Assembly: GCA_947504035.1 (NCBI GenBank)
Contig: CANNGA010000019.1
Location: 1-64,000 of the forward strand
DNA length: 64,000 nucleotides
From: an uncultured Flavobacteriaceae bacterium
GTDB taxonomy: Bacteria > Bacteroidota > Bacteroidia > Flavobacteriales > Flavobacteriaceae
Direction of reading: 5' to 3'
Of the stretch, positions 39,288 to 49,577 are shown one piece after another. Each line of letters opens with the position of its first letter. The first letter of the stretch is position 1. The translations under genes and the position numbers were made by a program. The notes beneath the pieces are model-generated. The model was not told the origin of the DNA and did not search any database. It worked only from the letters and a program-made list of their open reading frames with translations.

Positions 39288-40532
39288 TTACTCAAAACGA
39301 ATGGCCTTTACAGGAGAAATTCTTGTAATTATAAAAGAAGGAATGAGTAACATTATTAAACACAAGAGCAGAGTTCCCACGTTAAGTAATATAATATAAC
39401 TTAAACTAATATACACAGGAGCTTCTGTTACATAATACACACTTGGGTCTAAAGGAAATATTTTAAAATATTTCTGAGCAAATAAAATACCTAACCCGAG
39501 TATGTTGCCCCAAAACAATCCTAATAGTATAAGATGTGACGCATTGAATAGAAATAACTTTCTTATGCTCCAATTGGTGCTGCCTAAAGCTTTTAAAATA
39601 CCTATCATTTGTGTGCGTTCTAAGATAAGTACCAATAATGCTGTGATCATATTAATACCCGCTACTAGAATCATGATGGCTATAATGCCATAGATATTTT
39701 TATCAAAAATTTTAACCCATTCAATAATAGAATAAAATTTATCATTTATTGTAATTGTATTTAGTGTTGGCGGTGTATTTTGGAACACTTCTACGCCCAA
39801 ACGGTCAATGTCGTCGTAATCTTCTATAAAGACTTCGAAATTCCCTATTTGATTCTCTTTCCAACTATTAATACGCTGCACATGCCTTAGGTTGCCTATC
39901 AAGTAAGTGGCGTCAAAATCTTGAAATCCTGAATTGTAAATTCCAACCACTTCCAAGCCCACACTGCGTATCGGCTTTTTAGTATCTTCATTTAAAAAGT
40001 GCATTTGAAATCGATCTCCTACTTTAAATTCCAATCGGTCTGCTAGGTATTTAGAGATTAAAATTTCCTCACTCCATTTGGTATCAAAACGAGGCACGCG
40101 ACCTTCAATTAAAAATTCATTAAAATATTTCCATTCGTAATCTTTGCCAACACCTTTTAAAACGGCACCTTCAAAAATACTATCCGTCATGATGACCCCA
40201 AAAACTGTAGCGACAGCTTGTATATGAGAGATCCCTTCTACGGTTGTGAATTTAGGGTAAAAACGCTCGGTTTTTTCATCTAGAGTTATTGGAAATATAC
40301 TTTCTTGGGATGCATTGCTATCATAGTTCGTCACCGATATGTGCCCATTAAAAGCCACAACTTTATCGCGTATTTTCTCTTGTAAACCAATACCTGTAGC
40401 TATAGCAATCATCATGACAACCATACCAATAGCAATAGCAGCGATACCAATTTTTATTATTGGTGCCGATATACTACTTTTATACGCTTTACTGCCAATA
40501 ATGCGTTTTGCTATAAAATACTCGTAATTCAA
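39288..40532 (-). CDS. ABC transporter permease of the LolC/LolE (FtsX-MacB) family
   Basis: The 414-residue product has an N-terminal transmembrane helix (about 26-49), a large periplasmic MacB-like core (50-270) and three C-terminal helices with the FtsX domain (MITALLVLILERTQMIGILKALG). This is the layout of LolC/LolE permeases that extract lipoproteins from the inner membrane. The ATP-binding partner (LolD) is not adjacent. Divergent from the NamZ-like gene with only 8 bp between start codons, so the promoters overlap the coding ends. Confidence 0.88.
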   Translation of the reverse strand: MNYEYFIAKRIIGSKAYKSSISAPIIKIGIAAIAIGMVVMMIAIATGIGLQEKIRDKVVAFNGHISVTNYDSNASQESIFPITLDEKTERFYPKFTTVEGISHIQAVATVFGVIMTDSIFEGAVLKGVGKDYEWKYFNEFLIEGRVPRFDTKWSEEILISKYLADRLEFKVGDRFQMHFLNEDTKKPIRSVGLEVVGIYNSGFQDFDATYLIGNLRHVQRINSWKENQIGNFEVFIEDYDDIDRLGVEVFQNTPPTLNTITINDKFYSIIEWVKIFDKNIYGIIAIMILVAGINMITALLVLILERTQMIGILKALGSTNWSIRKLFLFNASHLILLGLFWGNILGLGILFAQKYFKIFPLDPSVYYVTEAPVYISLSYIILLNVGTLLLCLIMLLIPSFIITRISPVKAIRFE

Positions 40533-40540
40533 ACTACACT

Positions 40541-41818
40541 ATGCGTTTAATTGTTTCCAAAAATACAGTTTTCCCGATAATAATAGGAATGATTTTCACT
40601 TTGATTTCTTGCCGTTCGAAAACTACAGACAAATCTCAAATCGCTTTAAAGGGAATTGACACTGCTATTCCTGCTAAAGATAAGAAAGCTATTAAAGTTG
40701 GCGCTAACAGAACCGACATTTATTTGCCTTTTTTAAAAGGCAAGCGTATAGGCGTTGTTGCAAATCAAACTTCTGTCATTTTTAAACACGACGACACTAC
40801 AACGAAAATGCCTCATAAAGAACACCATACACATATTATAGATTCTCTTTTGGCATTAAATGTTTCCATAAAAAAAGTGTTCGCACCAGAGCATGGGTTT
40901 AGAGGTAAAGCAGATGCGGGGGAACTTGTTAAAGACGGTATAGACACAAAAACGCAATTACCACTTGTATCTCTATATGGAGCAAACAAAAAACCTAGTG
41001 CTGCGCAACTTAAAGATTTAGACCTCATCGTTTTTGATATTCAAGATGTCGGTGTACGCTTTTATACCTACATTTCTACCTTACATTATATCATGGAAGC
41101 CTGTGCAGAGCAGCACATCCCTTTACTTGTATTAGACCGTCCTAACCCCAATGGGCATTACATCGATGGTCCTATTCTTGAAGATACTTACAAAAGTTTT
41201 GTTGGTCTTCACCCTATCCCTATTGTTCATGGCATGACTATAGGCGAATATGCTAAAATGATTAACGGTGAACACTGGTTAAAAAACGGTGTAACTTGTG
41301 ATTTAAAAGTGATTTCTGTAGAAAATTACACTCATGATCTTCCGTATTGGCTTCCTATAAAACCTAGCCCTAACCTTCCTAATGCGACTGCTATTCATCT
41401 TTATCCTAGTTTAGGTTTTTTTGAAGGCACAACCGTAAGTGCAGGTCGAGGTACAGAAACGCAATTCCAAATTTTTGGAAGCCCTCATTTAGACCCTACA
41501 CAGTATCCTTTTACATTTACACCTCAGCCTAACTTTGGTGCGAAACATCCCAAACACGAAAACATTTTATGTTATGGTAAAGACCTATCGGCTACACCGC
41601 CTTTAACACGTTTAAACTTAAACTGGCTGATCTCCGCGTATCAGCATAGCGCTAAGCAAAAGACCTTTTTCACCCCTTATTTCTTAAATTTAGCAGGAAC
41701 TAAAACACTACAAACCCAAATAATCGCTGGACAGTCAGCCCAAGACATTAAGGCCTCATGGCAAGACGATTTACAGGATTTTAAAACAACACGTAGTAAG
41801 TATTTGATTTACGACTGA
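40541..41818 (+). CDS. NamZ-like exo-beta-N-acetylmuramidase lipoprotein (DUF1343, GH171)
   Basis: The 425-residue product begins with a lipoprotein signal ending in TLISC, so it is probably anchored to the membrane. The body is DUF1343: GKRIGVVANQTSV, FAPEHGFRGKADAGE, DLIVFDIQDVGVRFYTYISTL and the C-terminal STXGRGTE-type segment VSAGRGTETQFQIFG. Characterised members (Bacillus NamZ) remove MurNAc from the non-reducing end of peptidoglycan fragments, so a role in wall recycling is likely. Its 3' end overlaps the hydroxylase gene by 10 bp in convergent orientation. Confidence 0.92.
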   Translation: MRLIVSKNTVFPIIIGMIFTLISCRSKTTDKSQIALKGIDTAIPAKDKKAIKVGANRTDIYLPFLKGKRIGVVANQTSVIFKHDDTTTKMPHKEHHTHIIDSLLALNVSIKKVFAPEHGFRGKADAGELVKDGIDTKTQLPLVSLYGANKKPSAAQLKDLDLIVFDIQDVGVRFYTYISTLHYIMEACAEQHIPLLVLDRPNPNGHYIDGPILEDTYKSFVGLHPIPIVHGMTIGEYAKMINGEHWLKNGVTCDLKVISVENYTHDLPYWLPIKPSPNLPNATAIHLYPSLGFFEGTTVSAGRGTETQFQIFGSPHLDPTQYPFTFTPQPNFGAKHPKHENILCYGKDLSATPPLTRLNLNWLISAYQHSAKQKTFFTPYFLNLAGTKTLQTQIIAGQSAQDIKASWQDDLQDFKTTRSKYLIYD

Positions 41819-42645
41819 GCCTCTTCTGTTGGTTTTTCATAGGCTTGAAACGGTTGTTTTAACAACTCCCCTATTTTACCATTCTTAGTTTCATCTGGAA
41901 AAACATCTACACCATAGGTAATTTTATCGGGATCTAAGGTCATGAATGTGCCACACAATCTGTCCCAAACAGAAAAAATATTACCATAATTAGAATCGGT
42001 ATAAGGCAAACGGTAATGGTGATGTACTTTATGCATGTTTGGTGACACGATAACATAACTTAAAAGTGTATCTATGCGGGTTGGTAATTTAATATTAGCA
42101 TGATTAAATTGAGACGCTATTATAGATAACGACTGGTATAGCATAATTATAGCGATTGGTGTTCCTACAACAAATACGCCTAGCAGCGTAAATAGATAAC
42201 GCACTACACTTTCTAAGGGGTGGTGCCTGTTCGCGGTTGTAGCGTCTACATGATGATCGCTATGGTGTACGATATGCACTCGCCACAATGGTTTTGTTTT
42301 ATGCTCTACCCAATGCGGTAAATAAGCGCCTACAAAATCTAAAAGAAGCACTCCCAAAAAGACATAACTCCACAAAGGTAAGGCGGGTAACCAATTTAAA
42401 ATTCCAAACTGATGTAATGCCACCCAATCTGATACTTTTAATAAGACATAAGCTAGCGGCAAATTCACTAAAACCGTAGTCAGGGTTAAAAATACATTAG
42501 GGATAGCATGTCGCCACTTTTTATAAGGTTTCCCAAAAAGTGGCATAATGCCTTCTATGAACCAAAACAACATTAAGCCTCCTACTAAAACTGCAGCGCG
42601 ATGTTCTGAAGGAATGGTTTCGAAATACGTTAACATGGTTTCCAT
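41809..42645 (-). CDS. Fatty acid hydroxylase / sterol desaturase family protein
   Basis: The 278-residue product is an integral-membrane di-iron enzyme. At least four hydrophobic segments and the histidine clusters HWVEH, HIVHHSDHHVD and HHHYRLPYTD are visible, the typical ligand set of the family. Reaction is probably C-H hydroxylation of a lipid or carotenoid; the substrate cannot be read from the sequence. The last 10 bp overlap the NamZ-like gene. The downstream convergent layout suggests no shared operon. Confidence 0.88.
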   Translation of the reverse strand: METMLTYFETIPSEHRAAVLVGGLMLFWFIEGIMPLFGKPYKKWRHAIPNVFLTLTTVLVNLPLAYVLLKVSDWVALHQFGILNWLPALPLWSYVFLGVLLLDFVGAYLPHWVEHKTKPLWRVHIVHHSDHHVDATTANRHHPLESVVRYLFTLLGVFVVGTPIAIIMLYQSLSIIASQFNHANIKLPTRIDTLLSYVIVSPNMHKVHHHYRLPYTDSNYGNIFSVWDRLCGTFMTLDPDKITYGVDVFPDETKNGKIGELLKQPFQAYEKPTEEAQS

Positions 42646-42898
42646 AATAGCATTTTTTTAAATATACAAATAACAGCTCTAAATCCCTAATTTACATTTT
42701 AATAACACTTCTAAAACAACTCAGTTTCTATTTGTTTTTAGAACAAACTAAAATTTACATTTCAAAAACACAAAACATTTATAGATCCGTATAGATTTAA
42801 AACATTGAAAGATAACAGCAATGGGAAGTGCGACAACTAAAAATAATATTGAAGCATTAAGTCTAACCCAACAAGCGTTTTTCTATTAAAGTGTATGG
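42646..42898. other. Intergenic region with one tiny plus-strand open frame
   Basis: These 253 bp separate the hydroxylase start from the YkgJ-like stop. A 22-codon frame (42821-42889, MGSATTKNNIEALS...) begins with ATG. I see no promoter match and no coupling to a neighbour, so I do not call it a gene. Confidence 0.4.
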
Positions 42899-43390
42899 CT
42901 ATGGTATACGTTTTTTCATCGCTTCGACAATAGCGTAGGCCGCAGGACAAATGGCTACATTTTTAAGTGTGAGGTTAGAAATTTGCTGAAACTTTTTTCT
43001 ATCGGTATGCGGAAACTCTCTACAGGCTTTTGGGCGTACTTCGTATATCGAACAATAATTGTCTGCGCCTAAAAATGTACAAGGTACACTTTGTAAAACA
43101 TAGTCATTATCTTCATCTACTCTTAAATACTGCGCAATAAACTGCTGTGTTTTCATTCTAAAATGTTTCGCAATACGCGCTACATCTTTATCTGTAAACA
43201 AAGGTCCTGTGGTTTTGCAACAATTGGCACATTGCAAACAATCGGTACGTTCAAATTCTGCATCATGCAGCTCTTGCATGATATAGTCTAGCGTTTTAGG
43301 CGGTTTCTTTTTAAGCTTAGCAAAGAATTTTTTGTTTTCGTTATGCTTATCTTTGGCCTGCTTTGGAAGATTGTTTATGAGGTCTTGCAT
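42899..43390 (-). CDS. YkgJ family cysteine cluster protein
   Basis: The 163-residue product has the CxxCxxCC motif (Cys51, 54, 57, 58 in CLQCANCCK) and the second half VPCTFLGADNYCSIYEVRPKACREFP. The cysteines probably bind zinc or an iron-sulfur cluster. Function is unknown; no partner gene is apparent. It is divergent from the methyltransferase gene, 64 bp apart. Confidence 0.87.
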   Translation of the reverse strand: MQDLINNLPKQAKDKHNENKKFFAKLKKKPPKTLDYIMQELHDAEFERTDCLQCANCCKTTGPLFTDKDVARIAKHFRMKTQQFIAQYLRVDEDNDYVLQSVPCTFLGADNYCSIYEVRPKACREFPHTDRKKFQQISNLTLKNVAICPAAYAIVEAMKKRIP

Positions 43391-43454
43391 ACTGCAAAAA
43401 TACTATTTTAACACATCATTCTGAAGCCCTCTTCAGAATAGCTTTTTAAATTCT

Positions 43455-44159
43455 ATGAAAGATCTTTTTGGAACCGCTCTACTAGACTACCACAACGCTA
43501 ATTATACCGAAGACCTCACCACTGCTACGAGTATTTCAGACGAAGATATTTTACCGCTCCCTTATTTATTTCGCAGCTTTAAAGCCATGCCTAAATTAGA
43601 GCAAAAAGCATTGCAACTCGCCAAAGGCAAAGTCTTAGACGTAGGCTGCGGTGCTGGAAGTCATAGTTTACACCTACAACAGCAAAAAGCCCTAGACGTT
43701 AAGGCTATAGACATCTCTCAAGGTGCTATTGCTGTAGCAAAAGCACGCGGTATTACAAATGTAGAAGTAAAAGCTCTGTTAGACGAAACCGACACTTTCG
43801 ATACTATTTTGTTACTCATGAACGGCACTGGTATTTTTCAAGAATTACACCAAGTGTCTAAATATTTAACGCATTTAAAGTCTTTATTACAACCTAAGGG
43901 TCAAATATTGATAGATTCATCAGATATAAAATACATGTATGAAGATGAAGATGGTGGATTTTGGATAGATACCAATGCAGCGTATTATGGCGAACTAGAT
44001 TATTTCCTGAGTTATAAAGGTGAAAAAGAAATCCCTATGAAATGGTTATATCTCGATTTCGAGACTTTAAAATTAGCTAGTGAAACTGTTGGTTTAAAAT
44101 GCGAGTTCATTTTAGAAGGCGCACATTTTGATTATTTAGCGCGGTTAAGTGTGCTGTAA
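43455..44159 (+). CDS. Class I SAM-dependent methyltransferase
   Basis: The 234-residue product shows motif I VLDVGCGAGSH (60-70), the acidic strand 2 end VKAIDIS and the post-motif region DTILLLMNGTGIFQEL. It is a Rossmann-fold small-molecule or protein methyltransferase; the substrate is unknown. Its last 28 bp overlap the convergent DUF1287 gene. Confidence 0.88.
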   Translation: MKDLFGTALLDYHNANYTEDLTTATSISDEDILPLPYLFRSFKAMPKLEQKALQLAKGKVLDVGCGAGSHSLHLQQQKALDVKAIDISQGAIAVAKARGITNVEVKALLDETDTFDTILLLMNGTGIFQELHQVSKYLTHLKSLLQPKGQILIDSSDIKYMYEDEDGGFWIDTNAAYYGELDYFLSYKGEKEIPMKWLYLDFETLKLASETVGLKCEFILEGAHFDYLARLSVL

Positions 44160-44725
44160 TGTCCAATAATCTTAAACGTAAACAAGCAATCTTCGAGTAC
44201 TTGTCCGCTGCCTATATTATGCACGATCAAATTCCGTTTTCCATCTGCAGATTTTTTATCCACAACGACACCTATATGGGTTGTGGCTCCTCCTAAATTC
44301 CAGCATACCACATCTCCAGGTTTATAATGGGACGCCACCTTAGTTATAGGCTTTTCCAAGCCTTTTCGTTTAAAAAATGTCATTAAATTAGGGACACGTC
44401 TATGGTCTATGTTTTTATCGGTTCGTTTTAAACCCCATAACTTAGGATAAGACTTAAAATTAGCTTGCATGTCTTCATGTACAGCTTTTTGTAAATCTAT
44501 ATCTAGTGCTCTGTAAGCTCTAATCACCACATCTGTACACACCCCTTTATCTGCTGGCACATCACCATTAGGATAAGGAATTGCAAAATAGCTGGGGTCG
44601 TAAGTAACGTGCTGCTTGGTTAATACTAAAGCAGCGTTAGACAGCATTATACTTTGTGTTTCAGATTGAGAAAAAGACGTATTTAGCCCTACTAAAAACA
44701 CTATGATACAACTATATATTTTCAT
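44132..44725 (-). CDS. DUF1287 secreted protein (NlpC/P60-like fold)
   Basis: The 197-residue product has a signal peptide (MKIYSCIIVFLVGLNTSFS) and the DUF1287 body: ADKGVCTDVVIRAYRALDIDLQ with a candidate nucleophile Cys, the ID HRRVPNLMTFF segment, YKPGDVVCWNLGGATTHIGVVVD with a candidate catalytic His. The family is proposed to be papain-fold envelope hydrolases, perhaps acting on peptidoglycan; that is not proven. It overlaps the methyltransferase gene by 28 bp in convergent orientation. Confidence 0.88.
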   Translation of the reverse strand: MKIYSCIIVFLVGLNTSFSQSETQSIMLSNAALVLTKQHVTYDPSYFAIPYPNGDVPADKGVCTDVVIRAYRALDIDLQKAVHEDMQANFKSYPKLWGLKRTDKNIDHRRVPNLMTFFKRKGLEKPITKVASHYKPGDVVCWNLGGATTHIGVVVDKKSADGKRNLIVHNIGSGQVLEDCLFTFKIIGHYSTLNRAK

Positions 44726-44767
44726 AAACCCTATTTTAGTTTAAACGAGAACTTTTGGCGTTTAGAT

Positions 44768-46504
44768 CTAGAAATCAAATTTAAAAGTTGCACCTGCTAA
44801 AAACTGAATGGGTTGTACTTGAAAATTTTGCCAACGTTGGTAACTATTATTCGTAATATTATTCACTTTGGCAAACACCGCTACTTTATCATTAATATGA
44901 TACCCTACATGCGCATTGGCATCGAAATAACTGTCTAACGTTACAGAACTAGTAAGAACTCCTTCTGTAGTTCCAATGCGACTTAATAGATCTTTACGTT
45001 CGCCAACAAAAAACAGATTAGCTCCTGTAAACCAGTGGGTATCGATTTGATAATCTAAAAACAAACTGCCTTTTAACGTTGGTAAATTCCAAGCTTCTGC
45101 TTGTACATCTGTATTGTAACTAAAGAACGCGCCTTTTAAAGCTAACGTTAAATTTCGATTTACATCTATATTAAATTTTCCTGCAACGCTAAACGTTTTA
45201 ATGTTGTCGTAGGTAATCCCAAAAGAATTGCCAAATTGGTAATCTTCTACAGCTGTATCAAGCAATGCCGTATTATTAACAAAGAGGGCTTTACTGTTAT
45301 CTGATATGTAACGCCCGCTAAGCGCATAACTCATCGTACTAGACACTTTCCCTTTTAAACCAAGGTGTACATTGTAATTTTGATTGGTAGGCGCTATGAG
45401 TAACGTTGGGGACACGAAAGGGTTCTCTAGCGCAAAATCGTGATACGAATTTTGAATTACATCTCCTGTAACACCGCCATAGGCAATTAAAATAGCGTCT
45501 ACAATCTTATAGGATCCCGTAATATTTGGATAAAACAACAGTTTGCTCTCTGCGCCTTCAAGACCATTTAAATAATACAAAGCAACCCCTACATCTAGAG
45601 TTAATTCGTCTTTTTGTATCCTGTAAGAAGACGCCCCTCCAATTATAAAATTACCATAATCTAATGCATTTGGTGTAAAGTAACCTCTATCAAAAGCCCC
45701 GCCCAGATAGTCTATTCTAAATGTTGTTTTAAGCTCTTCTCTACGGATAGGAATATCGAGTTTTCCTTCTAAAAGCACTCTATTTTCGGCAGAGCCTTGG
45801 TCGTCTCCAAAACGTCTTATTAAAATATTTCCTGAATTGATATAGGTGTCTTCAAACTTGAGCTCGCCTCCCAAATGTGCATTGTAAAACGCGTGTCCCA
45901 CATCTAGAGTACTTGCAAAATCAGAATCTGCCGCTAAATCATCAGGTAATCCATACCAATTAGACGTTAGCAATTGAAACCCTGCCTCTGCTTTCCATGA
46001 CAAATCGCGTAGTTGGGATTCGTAATTGGCATTGAGTTTCGTATCTGAAAATCCATTATCTAATAACACACCATCTATATCTCCTGCTGAAGAGTGATGG
46101 CTAAAATACCCACCAACGCGATCGGTTCTGCTAATAGCATGATTGAGGTAGACGTCTCCAACTATGGTTGTAAATGAGCCCACACCTAATGTTGCATAGT
46201 TGTCAAATAGTTTTGGCGGTTTCACTTTTTCTATACCTGCCGCTTTGCCTTTTGCTGGTGTAAACGTTGATGCTACTGGAAAGGAGAAAATATTATAGGT
46301 AACAGGTTTCTTAACCACACCTTCCGTATCGTCTATCACTGGGGTTTCTTTTACTTTAAAAGCATCGGATATAGACGGTGTATAAGGCTTCACTACATCA
46401 ATAATTCCAGTTTTAATGGTATCGTTTTTTTTATTTTGGGCAACAACTAATGTTATATTAAACATTAACATTACAAGACTAATATATTGAATCTGCTTTC
46501 GCAT
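44768..46504 (-). CDS. Outer-membrane beta-barrel protein, TonB-receptor-like without plug
   Basis: The 578-residue product begins with a signal peptide ending in VVAQ and a short periplasmic segment (VVKPYTPSISDAFKVKE). The rest consists of alternating polar/hydrophobic strands typical of a large outer-membrane barrel, ending in a Phe (ATFKFDF) as barrels do. The TonB box and plug domain of real TonB receptors are not seen, so transport function is doubtful. It follows the giant TPR gene by 55 bp, and I expect a joint role in the outer membrane. Confidence 0.78.
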   Translation of the reverse strand: MRKQIQYISLVMLMFNITLVVAQNKKNDTIKTGIIDVVKPYTPSISDAFKVKETPVIDDTEGVVKKPVTYNIFSFPVASTFTPAKGKAAGIEKVKPPKLFDNYATLGVGSFTTIVGDVYLNHAISRTDRVGGYFSHHSSAGDIDGVLLDNGFSDTKLNANYESQLRDLSWKAEAGFQLLTSNWYGLPDDLAADSDFASTLDVGHAFYNAHLGGELKFEDTYINSGNILIRRFGDDQGSAENRVLLEGKLDIPIRREELKTTFRIDYLGGAFDRGYFTPNALDYGNFIIGGASSYRIQKDELTLDVGVALYYLNGLEGAESKLLFYPNITGSYKIVDAILIAYGGVTGDVIQNSYHDFALENPFVSPTLLIAPTNQNYNVHLGLKGKVSSTMSYALSGRYISDNSKALFVNNTALLDTAVEDYQFGNSFGITYDNIKTFSVAGKFNIDVNRNLTLALKGAFFSYNTDVQAEAWNLPTLKGSLFLDYQIDTHWFTGANLFFVGERKDLLSRIGTTEGVLTSSVTLDSYFDANAHVGYHINDKVAVFAKVNNITNNSYQRWQNFQVQPIQFLAGATFKFDF

Positions 46505-46559
46505 ATGTGTTTTAATTTATAGTTTTTTGATAGATGATTTTAGGACTATTAAAACGCTA

Positions 46560-49500
46560 TTATTCTGTGCTTACAGAGGCATTCGTTTTCGCTTCATTAC
46601 GTTTCATACGTGTTAATTCTTCTGAAGCCTCGGTTGTAACCTCTGGATACTGCTTAAAATTCTCAATCACACTTTCTAATATATAAGTGGCTTGATAGGC
46701 TTCCTTTAAGGCATAAAAGTTTTTTGCCATGACCACTAAACCTTTGGCGCTGTAATATTTATAACTCGAGTATTCTTTGGCTAAGCGCTGCGCTGCAGTA
46801 TTAGACGCTTCAAAAGCGCCGTCTTCGTGTTTAAAATAGGCATTATAATACAAAGCCTCTGCTGCAACCGCTCCAGTAGCAATCGCTTCTACGCGTTTGT
46901 AAGCGGCTTTCGCTTTAGCCGTATCTCCTGTTTGAATCGCAGAACGTGCAATGATAATTTGAGCATCACTTTTAATTTTAGTATCGATTTCTGCACTTTC
47001 CAATACGGTATTGGCATAACGTTCTGCTGTAGCATAAGCCTTTAATTGGTAATTTGCTTTCATTAAATTAGACTGCGCAAATATGGTATGCTGTGGAAAA
47101 TTAGCTTCACGCTCTAAACGCTCTAATACAGGAATGGCGGTCTCCCAACGTTTCCCCTCTAAGTGGTATTGTGCCAAACGCAACAGGGCTTCTTCTGTAA
47201 ATTCACTTTGAGGCGCCTCTACAACACTTTTATAATGTGGTGCTGCGTTGGTTAACACCCCTTTTTTATAATACAATTGTGCCAAATAAAAATGTGATGA
47301 TAGACTATGGATTCCGCTAGGAAAATTATTAAGGTACCCATTAAATTGTGTTATAGCAACATCTGGATCTCCTTCTAAATATTGTTTTTCTGCAGCTTCG
47401 TATGTTGTTTGGTCTAACTCGGCATCTGTTACCTCTACATAATCTAGGGTTTTAACCCAAGCCGCATAATCGGCCACTTGTCCCAAATCGATATAAATTA
47501 ATCGCGCAGTAGCTACAGCTTGCACGGCTTCTGGTGTTCCTGGATAATGGGCTGCAATGTCTTTAAATTTCACTAAAGCGGCTTCATTCTCTCCAGAATT
47601 GTAACGCATCAATCCTTGTCGCAATAGTGCTTTTGGCACAAATGAACTCATTTTATAAGCTGCTTTTAAGGTATCGTATGCCGCCATTGCTTCTTCTGGC
47701 TTATTCACTTTTACATATGAATTGCCCAATTCGTAATAGGCATCATCTCGCAATTTAGACGTTGGGTAGCGTTCTATAAATGCTTCTAATGCGTCTATTT
47801 TTTGAGCCGTATTTCCAGTATATCCTGTACTTATTGCTTTTTGAAACGATGGATAATCAGACGGTCCTGCTTTAAGCTGGATGGCATTATTGTAGGCCGT
47901 AACGGCTTTACTGTATTGACTTGATACAAAATAAACATCTCCCAAACGCAGGTAGGCATCGTTTAAGCGGGTTTGATCTTCTGGGGCTTTCGCTATATAG
48001 GCTTGAAACGCCTCTGAGGCCTGCTCGTATTTTTTAAGCTTAAAATAGGTATACCCTAAATGGTAAGCATTGGTGTTAGACTCTGGTGTGCTAAAGGCTG
48101 TGGTTTGTTCTTCAAATTGTTTAAACCCAATTAACGCCTCTTCATAGTTGGTCAAATTATAATCGGTTTCTGCTTTCCAAAACGTGGCTCTTGCCGTAAA
48201 CACGTCGTCTCTAGACACTTTTAGAGAAGCATCAAAAAGGGCTTCTGCCTCTTGGTACTTTGCCTCGTTGTAAATTTCTAATCCTCTAAAAAAAGCAACT
48301 TTCTGATATGCTATTTTGGCTTCTAAACTGTTTTTGCGTTCTAATAAGCCTAATGCTTCTTGGTAGTTTTTAGAACTGATATAGGAGTCTATTAAAAGCG
48401 CTTCTATCTCTTCTTTGTATGCCGATTTTGGGTATGTTTCTAAATATGTAGATAAAACTTGAGGTACAGATTGGTAGGGGTTGCCTATTTCATAGCTAAT
48501 CTTCGCATAGTTTAACCATGCGTCTTCTTGCAATTTGGCATTAAACGCCATTTCTGAAGCGTTTTTAAAAGCATTCAAGGCTTCTTGTTTTTTCTCTAAT
48601 TTGATATAACTTTCGCCCAAATGGTAATATGCATTTTGCGCTATACTGTCTCGTCCTCCAATTATTTTATTAAACTCAGCAATGGCATTCTCATAGTCTC
48701 CCGTTTTGTAATAGGCATAGCCTAACTGGTAGTAATCGGTATTATTCCATTTGCCCCGTTTCCCTTTATAGGCTTCTAGAAAAGGAATCGCTTCTTCGTA
48801 GTTTTCTAAATTAAAATAGCTTTCGCCTATAATTTTTGATAATTCGGAAACTTCCACTCCATTGCTAGTACTTAACCTTGCTTTGGCTAAGGTGATGGCT
48901 TTTTCGAATTTCCCTAATTTAAAATTTAAATCGGCTTGGTAATAGGATAGCTTTTCTTTGTAACGTTCATTGTCGTTCACTTGATCAAAATACGTGTTTG
49001 CCTGGTCATAATCATCACCTTCATAAGCCATAAACCCAATATAATACTTTGCCTGGGCGCCATAAGTTTTAGAATTTTCTACCTTTTTTAAATACGTTTT
49101 CGCTTGTTTGTTCTGTTTGGTAACAAAAGCCGTATAGCCATTATTAAAATAAAACTGTTCTTTGTCTTTTAAAGACAAGGCACTTTCGTCCACTCTGCTG
49201 TACCATTTCTGGGAGTAAGCATATTTGCCATTTACAAAATAATAGTCTGCTACATCTACAAAAGCGGTATTACGCTTGGTACTGGTTGGATAATCTTCTA
49301 CAAAATCGCTTATAAGCTGGTCTGCATTTTGCTGATTTAAACGCACCGCACAATTGGCAATATAATAGGCACACTCGCCTTGTAGTTGTTCTTCTTTGGC
49401 GGCTTTTTTCACCTTAGAAAACAACGCTGTCGCGGCTTGGTATTGTTGGTTATTGTATAAATGTAGTGCGTTTTGATAGGTTACCAAATCGTTGGTATAT

Positions 49501-49577
49501 ATTGCAGACTGCTGCGCCATCACCTGAAGTCCAAAGCTTAAGGCGAGAATACATAAAATAGGATGCTTTAAGTGCAT
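46560..49577 (-). CDS. Large periplasmic TPR-repeat protein
   Basis: The 1005-residue product has a signal peptide (MHLKHPILCILALSFGLQVMAQ) and consists of about twenty tetratricopeptide repeats, visible as recurring AxYxLGxxYxKxGxYxxAxxxF patterns (for example YYQLGYAYYKTGDYENAIAEF). TPR solenoids scaffold protein complexes. With the barrel gene directly downstream it may form an outer-membrane assembly or export complex. The FtsE gene is divergent on the other side. Function is otherwise unknown. Confidence 0.88.
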   Translation of the reverse strand: MHLKHPILCILALSFGLQVMAQQSAIYTNDLVTYQNALHLYNNQQYQAATALFSKVKKAAKEEQLQGECAYYIANCAVRLNQQNADQLISDFVEDYPTSTKRNTAFVDVADYYFVNGKYAYSQKWYSRVDESALSLKDKEQFYFNNGYTAFVTKQNKQAKTYLKKVENSKTYGAQAKYYIGFMAYEGDDYDQANTYFDQVNDNERYKEKLSYYQADLNFKLGKFEKAITLAKARLSTSNGVEVSELSKIIGESYFNLENYEEAIPFLEAYKGKRGKWNNTDYYQLGYAYYKTGDYENAIAEFNKIIGGRDSIAQNAYYHLGESYIKLEKKQEALNAFKNASEMAFNAKLQEDAWLNYAKISYEIGNPYQSVPQVLSTYLETYPKSAYKEEIEALLIDSYISSKNYQEALGLLERKNSLEAKIAYQKVAFFRGLEIYNEAKYQEAEALFDASLKVSRDDVFTARATFWKAETDYNLTNYEEALIGFKQFEEQTTAFSTPESNTNAYHLGYTYFKLKKYEQASEAFQAYIAKAPEDQTRLNDAYLRLGDVYFVSSQYSKAVTAYNNAIQLKAGPSDYPSFQKAISTGYTGNTAQKIDALEAFIERYPTSKLRDDAYYELGNSYVKVNKPEEAMAAYDTLKAAYKMSSFVPKALLRQGLMRYNSGENEAALVKFKDIAAHYPGTPEAVQAVATARLIYIDLGQVADYAAWVKTLDYVEVTDAELDQTTYEAAEKQYLEGDPDVAITQFNGYLNNFPSGIHSLSSHFYLAQLYYKKGVLTNAAPHYKSVVEAPQSEFTEEALLRLAQYHLEGKRWETAIPVLERLEREANFPQHTIFAQSNLMKANYQLKAYATAERYANTVLESAEIDTKIKSDAQIIIARSAIQTGDTAKAKAAYKRVEAIATGAVAAEALYYNAYFKHEDGAFEASNTAAQRLAKEYSSYKYYSAKGLVVMAKNFYALKEAYQATYILESVIENFKQYPEVTTEASEELTRMKRNEAKTNASVSTE

